Shown one piece after another: positions 1 to 6,886 of a DNA stretch of 20,964 bases. The DNA comes from a virus: positions 1-20,964 of the IMG/VR virus record IMGVR_UViG_3300009436_000139; one strand, written 5' to 3'. Below the pieces are notes generated by a model. It was given only the letters and a program-made list of their open reading frames with translations. It was not told where the DNA came from and searched no databases. A program made the translations under genes and the position numbers. Positions within the stretch are counted from its first letter, which is position 1. The number at the start of each line of letters is the position of its first letter.

Positions 1-1
1 C

Positions 2-2266
2 AATAACTTGCCCATCTTCGTATGCTTGTGCTGATGATGCTAAATCACCTACGAAATCTCCATCTGTACCACTTCCATATGCTCGTTGTACATATATTCT
101 ACCATGCGTTTCATCCTCATTAGAATTATCACCATCTACTGATGCTGATTCTAATAAAATATATTCTGTTTGGAATCCAGTATTATCTACTTTTTTAGCT
201 AAAAGTATTTCACCTTGTGAGAATCCACTAGCATTCTTTACAGACATTGTGGTTTCACCGGCTGTAACTGAACCTGTTATTGTGGTTGCGTTAGCTACCC
301 ACAATTGTCCACCAACTGCGTTTACTGATTCTTTCTCAAAAGTAGTTGTTCTTAACGTACCTCTAATTCTAACATTTTCAAATTCTGCAGTTCCGTTTCC
401 TTCGGATGAAATCTTCCATCCTTTTAATCCACTTGCGAAATCTCTAGTTTGTAAGATACCTTCGGGTTTCATTATAAGGTTACCACCTTCAATAGATGAT
501 GTGGTAATACCCCAACCACCAATCGATGCTGATACGAATCTTGCGAAACCATCTGCTTTTATAGATGATGATGCGTTTGCTTCAGTAGAAGCTGCCCCAT
601 CTATTTGGGATGGAGTTCTAAGATTATCTACAGTTAAATCTGCTAAGATAGTCGCATTAGCCCCAATTGTTAAAGCACCCTCTCCACCATTTGCGTTGGG
701 GTCTAAGTGAAATATAGATGAACTAATTTCAATATTACCATCTGAACCACTTATATATTGGTCGGATAGATTACCAATAAAGAACTTATCGGTTTTAACA
801 TCCAAAATACCACCATTTGCTGTTGAGAATACAAGATGTCTATCATCGTTATCTCCAACGAACTCCATACCAACACCCAATAATTGGTCTTCACCAAATA
901 CAAGATTACCCGAACCACTATAGATTACGAATCCACCTGGTGCTTTTCCTAACGATGCCGATGTAATACCTCTATATCCAACGGAACGTATGAATCCACT
1001 ACTAGCCCCACCAATCTCAATACCAGTTCCTAATGTATTAGATATAAAAATAGAACCACTAATTAAGTTATCCTCACCACCGATGTAAACTTGCTCACCA
1101 TCAAATACAAATGGTTCTGATATCGTTTCTGTTCTTGATATACTACCTTCAGCGTTTAAGTATAGTAACTTTAATATCTTAGGGTCATTTAAGTTTTTAG
1201 ATGGAATTGGTACTTTTATATCGGCTGATGAACTATATGGAATTTGTACTTCATTTAAAAATTCAAAGTCACCTGATAATCCCTGCGATTTTGCTAATAT
1301 TTTTATTTTATCTACAACACCAGTTATAGGGTCTATGTTACTAAATTGTAAGTTTACAAAATTTCTTTTGTTTTGTGTTAATACATTAGAACCACTCTGA
1401 ACATATTGTATTTTGTAATTTGCTTCAGATATTGATTCATATGTATGTGTTAAATCTTCTCTATTATCAAATGATGTAGTAAAGTTTGTTAATGGTTTTA
1501 ATGTGTTACCATTTAATATTGAACCAATTGATGAACTAAAGAATGTAGAACTCTGAGGTCCTTCTATGTTAGTTATAGGTGTTGCTGGTTCTGTAAATTC
1601 ACTTAGGATTATATCACCACTAATCATTTCAGAATTAAGTGTGCTAGAATCTGTAATTTGGATTATAGGTGTTGTACCACTAAATATATACTTAGCTTTA
1701 CCAGTCTGAATGGTTTTTGTTAGTATATCCTCAGTTTGTGCTTGGTTTTCGTAAAATTCTATACTTTGGGAAACTATAACGTTTGGAACATTATTCGTAT
1801 TGAATATAATCTCTGAAGAGTTATTCCTATCTCTATCTACATTTAATGTAGTTTGCCATTTAACGTTTATCTTACCCCGTTGATTAGATGGTAATGGGTT
1901 TCCGTTTAAATCAACATTAGCGATACCCAATAGTGTAATTGTAGCTTCCCCATTCGGAGTGTTATCAATACCCTTATCATTATAAATCCATATAGATATT
2001 ACTCTACTTTTATCATTCTCTAAATAATCAGGAATTTCAAAGTATATAGGTTCTCCATTAGAATCTCTAACATCGACATATATTTGTGTACCATCCACCA
2101 AATTGGTTGGATGTGCAGTAATTCTTAATAAGTTTTTACCTTTTTGTAAAACCTGTGGAACATCTGAAACTCTAAAGTACTTAGTTGAACGCTGAGTATT
2201 ATCAACGATAAACGTTTGTGTATCTTTTAAGTTCTCTCTTTCCGAAAATTTATATTCTAAAGACAT
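2..2266 (-). CDS. Large tail-fibre-like structural protein, 3' end beyond the left edge (partial)
   Basis: The frame is open from ATG 2266 to the left edge in the stretches I translated, giving about 755 visible residues and no stop. The start is MSLEYKFSER; AGGAG lies 6 bases upstream, and an ATG at 2270 in another frame stops after a few codons. The N-terminal 200 residues look like beta-sandwich modules. The rest is rich in Ser, Thr, Gly and Asn. Residues of about 545-660 contain the motifs SASIGGWGI, GWKISSEGNGTAEFENV and IRGTLRTTTFEKESVNAVGG, which I recognise from memory as a recurring module of phage tail-fibre or adhesin proteins. No transmembrane segment or enzyme motif is visible. 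It probably acts at the virion tail tip in host attachment; this rests on composition and motif style. It is separated from the other structural genes by the recombination genes, with a 54-base gap holding a possible promoter. Confidence 0.8.
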   Translation of the reverse strand, partial: MSLEYKFSERENLKDTQTFIVDNTQRSTKYFRVSDVPQVLQKGKNLLRITAHPTNLVDGTQIYVDVRDSNGEPIYFEIPDYLENDKSRVISIWIYNDKGIDNTPNGEATITLLGIANVDLNGNPLPSNQRGKINVKWQTTLNVDRDRNNSSEIIFNTNNVPNVIVSQSIEFYENQAQTEDILTKTIQTGKAKYIFSGTTPIIQITDSSTLNSEMISGDIILSEFTEPATPITNIEGPQSSTFFSSSIGSILNGNTLKPLTNFTTSFDNREDLTHTYESISEANYKIQYVQSGSNVLTQNKRNFVNLQFSNIDPITGVVDKIKILAKSQGLSGDFEFLNEVQIPYSSSADIKVPIPSKNLNDPKILKLLYLNAEGSISRTETISEPFVFDGEQVYIGGEDNLISGSIFISNTLGTGIEIGGASSGFIRSVGYRGITSASLGKAPGGFVIYSGSGNLVFGEDQLLGVGMEFVGDNDDRHLVFSTANGGILDVKTDKFFIGNLSDQYISGSDGNIEISSSIFHLDPNANGGEGALTIGANATILADLTVDNLRTPSQIDGAASTEANASSSIKADGFARFVSASIGGWGITTSSIEGGNLIMKPEGILQTRDFASGLKGWKISSEGNGTAEFENVRIRGTLRTTTFEKESVNAVGGQLWVANATTITGSVTAGETTMSVKNASGFSQGEILLAKKVDNTGFQTEYILLESASVDGDNSNEDETHGRIYVQRAYGSGTDGDFVGDLASSAQAYEDGQVI

Positions 2267-2272
2267 TCATTT

Positions 2273-2277
2273 CTCCT
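2273..2277 (-). promoter_or_regulatory. Ribosome binding site of the tail-fibre-like gene
   Basis: AGGAG on the minus strand lies 6 bases before ATG 2266. It selects this ATG over the out-of-frame ATG at 2270, which soon meets a stop. Confidence 0.7.
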
Positions 2278-2288
2278 ACTATTTCTAC

Positions 2289-2300
2289 TTTATATATAAG
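2289..2300 (-). promoter_or_regulatory. Candidate late-type promoter element
   Basis: In the 54-base gap before the tail-fibre-like gene the minus strand reads CTTATATATAAA. The core TTATATATA ends 24 bases before the start codon. The same nine bases occur 27 bases before the 220-aa structural gene. These are the two longest clean intergenic gaps in the window. T4-type late promoters use a TATAAATA box, so this could be a variant of it. In such AT-rich DNA chance is also possible. Confidence 0.3.
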
Positions 2301-2320
2301 TATGAAAAATACACTTATAA

Positions 2321-5300
2321 CTATAAATATCTAATTGATGAAAATCCACCTAATTTTGTGATATCTATTATTTGGTCAACCATATCCCTAGTTTTATCTA
2401 TGTGTGAAATCGTAACTATGAAATCAAATTGATTCTTTAGATAATCAAATAATAAATATAGAGAATTAAAGTTATCCGTATCTAACGAACCAAAACCTTC
2501 ATCAATTGCAATAAAGTTTGGACGTGGTAAGTTTGATACATTTACCAACGCAGTTCTGATTGCTACAGATGAAATAAACTTCTCCATTCCACTAGTCAAC
2601 TCTAATGGCCAAAACTCTTCTGTTCCATATGCTATATATGAATTTATGTTTTTACCATCTGTATTTAAAATTATTTGAAAATCTACAATTGGTTGTAATA
2701 TATTATTTATCTCAACTTCTAACTTAGGAAGTATCTCTGAGATTAATTGATATGGTATTCCATCTCTTCTAACACATTGTAAGTAATATTCATATCCTTC
2801 ATACTTTTGTTCCATTGATTCTAACTTATCAATAGAATCATTTACAGTTTGAATCACATTCTCTGAGATTCTAATATCACCAACCACATTAGTTATGTCG
2901 TTATGTAAGGCTGACATATCAGTTTCTAAATTATCTAAAGTTTCCTTTGCTATATCAATATGTTGTTGTATCTTTATATTATGCTTTACTGATGCTTCTT
3001 GTTCAAAGGATTTATTTATATTATCTTCAGTTGAAACTAATTTACTTTTTAACTCCGATAATTCTAAGTTACAAGATTTGTTAGTTAGTTCTAACTTTTC
3101 TATTTGATTTTTTAAAGTATCACATTCATCTTTTAAATCCTTAACAGTTAGTAGTACATCTTTAACATCAAACTTATACATATCAGATTTCAAATCAACT
3201 ATTTCTTCAGATAATCGTTTTGATTTGGAAGTTAGTTTAATTATATCATCTGATAATGTTTTTGATTGTTTAGCAAATGGGGTGTTTTGATTCTTTACAC
3301 AATGTTCACAATCATCATCAAATGATAATGAACCAATACCATCTAAGTGTTCTTGCTTATGTTCAATATCTGTATTCAAACTATCTAACGATGATGTTAT
3401 TTCTTCTAACCGATTAACATATGCTTGGTATTTTAAATGACTTTCTTGTAACTTAGGTAAATCATATGTTGAATAGTTAGATTCACATTTTTCTAAAGTA
3501 TCTTTGAACGATTCTAAATTATTAACATAACCATCACACTCATTAGATTTATCTGAAATTTGTTTTTTGAGTTTATCTTTAAGTTCCTTTAACGAATCAA
3601 TATCTATTATTGTATCATCTACAGTTTTTAAATCAGATACTAAACTATCCTTTCGTTCTCTTAAAACACTTTGAGTATCTTTAAATTTAGATAACTCATT
3701 TTTTTGTTTGATTAATACCTTTTCATTCTTTTGTAAATCCTCTTTTGCCTCTACTAACTTATCAGTAAAGTTTTGATTCTTATAATCTTTTAGCAAAGCG
3801 CTTAACTCCCTAATCTCATCATTAGCTATCTGATACAATTCTTCAAATACATTCATATCTAAGAATTGAGCAAGAAGTTCTTTCTTTTCTCTTTGAGATT
3901 TTTCAATGAACCCCCCACTATTAGATTGGTTAGACATTGCTGTAAGGATGAAATCATCATACGAACCAACATACTGTCTAATTATAGAGTTTGTATCTCT
4001 ACGTTCTTCACCATTTAATGAATGCTCTACTCCATCTACAATACAATAAAAGTTTACATCAACCTTTACAGTTCCCCTTTTTGGTGATTTCTTACCAACT
4101 CGTTCTATAAAGTAATCAACACCATTAATCTCAAAGTTGAACTTACAATCAAATTTAGATTTAGAATAGTTTAATACATCCAATGCTTTAGTTGTACGAG
4201 AACATCTATCAAATAAACAAAACGATAGTGCATCCCATAGTGATGATTTACCACTAGCGTTTGGAGCGAAGATTCCGTAAGCACCTTTCATTTGTGAGAA
4301 ATCAACTATGTTGTTTGTACCATATGAAAACATATTAGAAAACTCAAATGTTTTTGGCTTCCATATAATATTCTTCATACCCTTTACACTACCCAATTTG
4401 TTGTTTATATCTTGGTTAATAGTTCGTATAACTTCCATTTGTTCATTACCAATGATATACTTATCTGATAGGTATGATTCTAACATTTGGTTTTGGAATC
4501 CAATATCTCTAACATTTTGTAATGTAATATCAGAATTACCATTGGAATCTTTTGTATCTGATAATACTTTTTGAATTGTTAATTCCTGCACCTTCTTACC
4601 TGTCTTAATCTCTGATATGATTTTCTTTAGTTGAGATTGTGATGTATCCTTAACTCTAATTCTCATACGAGGTTTGTTAGGAATGGTTGGAGTACCAATC
4701 ACCTTACCATCTTCTACATCTATAGTTACATACCCATAATCGTTATGAATTGGAACAAACTCTGATTCTTTTGTATCAACATCCCAAACTAATATCCCAT
4801 GCTCAGGGTATTTAGCTTCAGCATGATTTTGCATAATCGTAGACCCACAATATTTAATCGTACCCTCATCGTTTAGTGATTGATTTGGTACGTGAATATC
4901 TCCCAATAGAACTAAATCGTATCCATCGAATGAATCTACCTTTACGTTTTTATTCTCTAATTGGAATCCGTATTCTGTTTTTACCTTATCAACAGGAGCA
5001 TGATATAGTGCAATCTTATAATCACCATGCACCTCTTCAGATGGAATAATCTCCTTAGATTCTCCGAAAACCGATGAGTGTGAAAAGGAAATTCCACCCA
5101 TCTTCCATACCCCATCATCCTTCATATAATGAAGATTTGAATGGTTTAGTGCATTTACGATTGGTGATAACGCATCTAATCGAGATGGGTTATTTAGGTT
5201 AGCATCGTGATTACCTGGTATCAGAATAGTTGGTAACATATCTGATAAGTTCTTTAGAAATGTTTGTGTCATCTCTATAACTTCAGGTGTCATATCCGTT

Positions 5301-5491
5301 TTTGCGTGAACAATATCCCCACACAGAACGATAACACTATCATCAGTTTTGGTGGTTTTTATGTACTCATAAAGGTTTTCGAATACTTCTCTATACTCTT
5401 TATGTCTTTGTAAATTTCTGATATGTACATCAGCTATGTGGTAAATCTTTTTGATTTGACCATCATACTTAATTCGTTTTGATTTTATCAT
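2321..5491 (-). CDS. Fused Mre11/Rad50 (gp47-gp46, SbcD-SbcC) recombination nuclease
   Basis: A 1056-aa single chain joins what T4 encodes as two proteins. Residues 1 to about 350 are an Mre11/SbcD-type Mn-dependent phosphodiesterase, with D21-x-H23, GD59, GNHD (93-96), H164 and GDIH (197-200). Residues of about 385-1056 are a Rad50/SbcC-type SMC ATPase. This part has a Walker A in APNASGKSS (K415), long coiled coils around 560-900, a zinc hook CEHC (C728, C731), a signature near 967 (LTSGMEKF), Walker B IDEGFGSLD (D997, E998) and a TISHI switch. The complex should process DNA ends, giving 3' single strands for recombination-dependent replication and possibly degrading host DNA. Its ATG overlaps the TGA of the primase's second frame (ATGA), which suggests translational coupling; no well-spaced Shine-Dalgarno is seen. 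All motifs appear intact. Confidence 0.95.
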   Translation of the reverse strand: MIKSKRIKYDGQIKKIYHIADVHIRNLQRHKEYREVFENLYEYIKTTKTDDSVIVLCGDIVHAKTDMTPEVIEMTQTFLKNLSDMLPTILIPGNHDANLNNPSRLDALSPIVNALNHSNLHYMKDDGVWKMGGISFSHSSVFGESKEIIPSEEVHGDYKIALYHAPVDKVKTEYGFQLENKNVKVDSFDGYDLVLLGDIHVPNQSLNDEGTIKYCGSTIMQNHAEAKYPEHGILVWDVDTKESEFVPIHNDYGYVTIDVEDGKVIGTPTIPNKPRMRIRVKDTSQSQLKKIISEIKTGKKVQELTIQKVLSDTKDSNGNSDITLQNVRDIGFQNQMLESYLSDKYIIGNEQMEVIRTINQDINNKLGSVKGMKNIIWKPKTFEFSNMFSYGTNNIVDFSQMKGAYGIFAPNASGKSSLWDALSFCLFDRCSRTTKALDVLNYSKSKFDCKFNFEINGVDYFIERVGKKSPKRGTVKVDVNFYCIVDGVEHSLNGEERRDTNSIIRQYVGSYDDFILTAMSNQSNSGGFIEKSQREKKELLAQFLDMNVFEELYQIANDEIRELSALLKDYKNQNFTDKLVEAKEDLQKNEKVLIKQKNELSKFKDTQSVLRERKDSLVSDLKTVDDTIIDIDSLKELKDKLKKQISDKSNECDGYVNNLESFKDTLEKCESNYSTYDLPKLQESHLKYQAYVNRLEEITSSLDSLNTDIEHKQEHLDGIGSLSFDDDCEHCVKNQNTPFAKQSKTLSDDIIKLTSKSKRLSEEIVDLKSDMYKFDVKDVLLTVKDLKDECDTLKNQIEKLELTNKSCNLELSELKSKLVSTEDNINKSFEQEASVKHNIKIQQHIDIAKETLDNLETDMSALHNDITNVVGDIRISENVIQTVNDSIDKLESMEQKYEGYEYYLQCVRRDGIPYQLISEILPKLEVEINNILQPIVDFQIILNTDGKNINSYIAYGTEEFWPLELTSGMEKFISSVAIRTALVNVSNLPRPNFIAIDEGFGSLDTDNFNSLYLLFDYLKNQFDFIVTISHIDKTRDMVDQIIDITKLGGFSSIRYL

Positions 5492-5634
5492 ACACCTAAT
5501 AACTTATACTCCATTAACTTTCTTAGTGAAAGTAATTCAGTATTTTTTATTTTTTCATTAATATTGTTAAAACCCATATCTGATGGGTCTGAATCGTTTA
5601 GTTCAACGATGTGAACACCCACTCCATTATTCAT
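5488..5634 (-). CDS. Displaced C-terminal part of the primase (second frame)
   Basis: This is a 48-codon frame from ATG 5634 to TGA 5488, open upstream to a stop at 5677-5679. It reads as the missing end of the Toprim primase: SESLMNNGVGV is followed by the DPSD motif and GF, as in DnaG-type proteins after the D-x-D metal site. Its TGA overlaps the ATG of the Mre11/Rad50 fusion, as expected of the authentic end of the upstream gene. It is offset by one base from the main primase frame. It is therefore more likely the tail of the primase, joined by frameshifting or split by an indel or sequence error, than an independent gene. No ribosome binding site was recognised before ATG 5634. Confidence 0.6.
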   Translation of the reverse strand: MNNGVGVHIVELNDSDPSDMGFNNINEKIKNTELLSLRKLMEYKLLGV

Positions 5635-6418
5635 AAGGGATTCTGAATCGGAGTGAGTTCTTAAAAGCGTCTGAATCTAAGGCTAGATATACACTTTTAA
5701 CACCCTTACTAATTATTTTAGTTTGTAGTTCCGTTTGTGGTGATTTACCAAACAATGGAATACTATTCATTCTAACTGCTATTGCATCAAATACTCCTTC
5801 ACATATTACAATTGGTAAATCCCAATTAACAAACATCTCAAATCCTACTACATCTTTAGATACATCTGGATTCTTATGTTTGAATGCCGTATCATAAAAA
5901 CTTCTACCTACAAAATAATTTAACATACCATTCTCATTGTAAGATGGAACTATAATTTTATGTTTGTATATTCCTTCCTCACAATACCCCATTTGGTACT
6001 TTAACACCTCTGCTGATGTTACACCCCTTCTAGTCAAATAAGATAACGCATGCTTCCTTATAACGGATGTAGAAGGTTTCCACAATGGTATATATTCTTT
6101 TGGTAGTTGAACCACCTTAGATTCTTCGGTAGTTGAATCTGTTTTGTATCTATACTTTCTTTTGAATATAGAGTTGTGTGCATCCCATACCTCTTTAGAT
6201 ACTTTAAGTTTTCTGAAAAGGGAACGGATTGATTTACCCTTCTCATCGGATATCCAACAATGCCAAGGGTTATCAGCATTTGAATTTAACTTTATGTTTA
6301 TCTCCAATTTAGGTTTATGATGATTCACAAACGGAGACCAAAACGCATAGTTATCGCCTGATGTTTTCTTAGCTTTACCTAAGACTGACTCTAATAAAGA
6401 TAGTAGCTTTTCTTCCAT
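5627..6418 (-). CDS. DnaG-like Toprim primase (frame broken near its C-terminus)
   Basis: The 263-aa frame begins MEEKLLSLLE and resembles phage DnaG-type primases, which make RNA primers for lagging-strand synthesis beside the replicative helicase. Residues 22-63 have the layout of the N-terminal zinc-binding domain (SPF, HHKPKLEI, WHCW, GKS). However, the usual CxxC pairs read S28-x-x-V31 and C54-x-x-S57, so one of four cysteines remains. The Toprim site is clear: E207-G208 and D211 in CEGVFDAIAV, then D248-x-D250 in ALDSDAFKNSL. After about residue 257 the frame turns into unrelated residues and stops at 5627. The expected continuation is in the next frame down to 5488, giving about 309 aa in total, near the size of T4 gp61. 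It lies 30 bases after the resolvase gene. It could be a functional frameshifted gene, a pseudogene or an assembly error. Confidence 0.85.
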   Translation of the reverse strand: MEEKLLSLLESVLGKAKKTSGDNYAFWSPFVNHHKPKLEINIKLNSNADNPWHCWISDEKGKSIRSLFRKLKVSKEVWDAHNSIFKRKYRYKTDSTTEESKVVQLPKEYIPLWKPSTSVIRKHALSYLTRRGVTSAEVLKYQMGYCEEGIYKHKIIVPSYNENGMLNYFVGRSFYDTAFKHKNPDVSKDVVGFEMFVNWDLPIVICEGVFDAIAVRMNSIPLFGKSPQTELQTKIISKGVKSVYLALDSDAFKNSLRFRIPYE

Positions 6419-6448
6419 ATTCTTTTAAATATACAAAAAATAATTGGA

Positions 6449-6874
6449 TTATCCAAAGAATTTCTTAATTTCTTTTTCATCTATCCATTCTTGGGGTATT
6501 TCTTTCTTAGCCCATTTGAATCCGTTCTTATCACACCATTGTGCATAGGTGGTTTTAGAACCTTTGTATATTTTAGAATTTGGGGATTGTAGTACGAACC
6601 TTAAATCCATATCAGGATTCTGTTCTTTTATAAGTAAGTGTTTTTTTCTATCCTCAGGTAAGAACCATCCTTTTGATTCTATGAAGATATTGTTAGGTAA
6701 TCTAAAATCGGGTTTGTAAGTATGATTAGTTGCTGGTATTGTATATGATACTTCGTGCTCTTCATACTCACCATCAATACCTTGTGATTTAAGTTGCTCA
6801 TCTATACGAGTTTCCAACCCACTTTTATGACCTTTCATCTTTTGGATGTGAGACCAATTGCCTTTTTTATTCAT
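6449..6874 (-). CDS. T7 endonuclease I-type Holliday-junction resolvase
   Basis: A 141-aa protein that matches phage T7 endonuclease I (gp3, 149 aa) along nearly its whole length. Conserved blocks include SGLE (18-21), SYTIPATNHTYKPDF (43-57), IFIESKG (63-69), DRKKHLLIKEQNP and IPQEWI. The T7 catalytic residues have equivalents here: E21, D56, E66 and K68 of the PD-(D/E)xK nuclease fold. The T7 enzyme works as a domain-swapped dimer that cuts four-way junctions and branched DNA. Here it would resolve recombination intermediates and debranch DNA before packaging. It lies between the LamG tail gene (12-base gap) and the primase (30-base gap), so it leads the DNA-processing island. T4 itself uses the unrelated endonuclease VII (gp49). 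No clear Shine-Dalgarno is seen before the ATG. Confidence 0.93.
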   Translation of the reverse strand: MNKKGNWSHIQKMKGHKSGLETRIDEQLKSQGIDGEYEEHEVSYTIPATNHTYKPDFRLPNNIFIESKGWFLPEDRKKHLLIKEQNPDMDLRFVLQSPNSKIYKGSKTTYAQWCDKNGFKWAKKEIPQEWIDEKEIKKFFG

Positions 6875-6886
6875 AACTATTTTTTA

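Noticed and set aside
249-710. Plus-strand open frame of 153 codons
   Set aside because: It lies opposite the tail-fibre-like gene, is Pro/Ser-rich as expected of antisense to that coding frame, and has no ribosome binding site or recognisable domain. The other plus-strand frames in the window were rejected for the same reasons.
2322-2329. TATAAATA on the plus strand, like a T4 late promoter
   Set aside because: It points away from every gene in the window, overlaps the end of the Mre11/Rad50 gene, and is expected by chance in such AT-rich DNA.
3012-3019. TATAAATA on the minus strand inside the Rad50 part
   Set aside because: It is internal to a coding region, more than 700 bases from the next start downstream, so it has no clear gene to serve.
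6058-6279. Minus-strand 73-codon frame within the primase gene
   Set aside because: It is a shifted shadow of the primase frame, whose zinc-domain and linker motifs continue without a break through this stretch.
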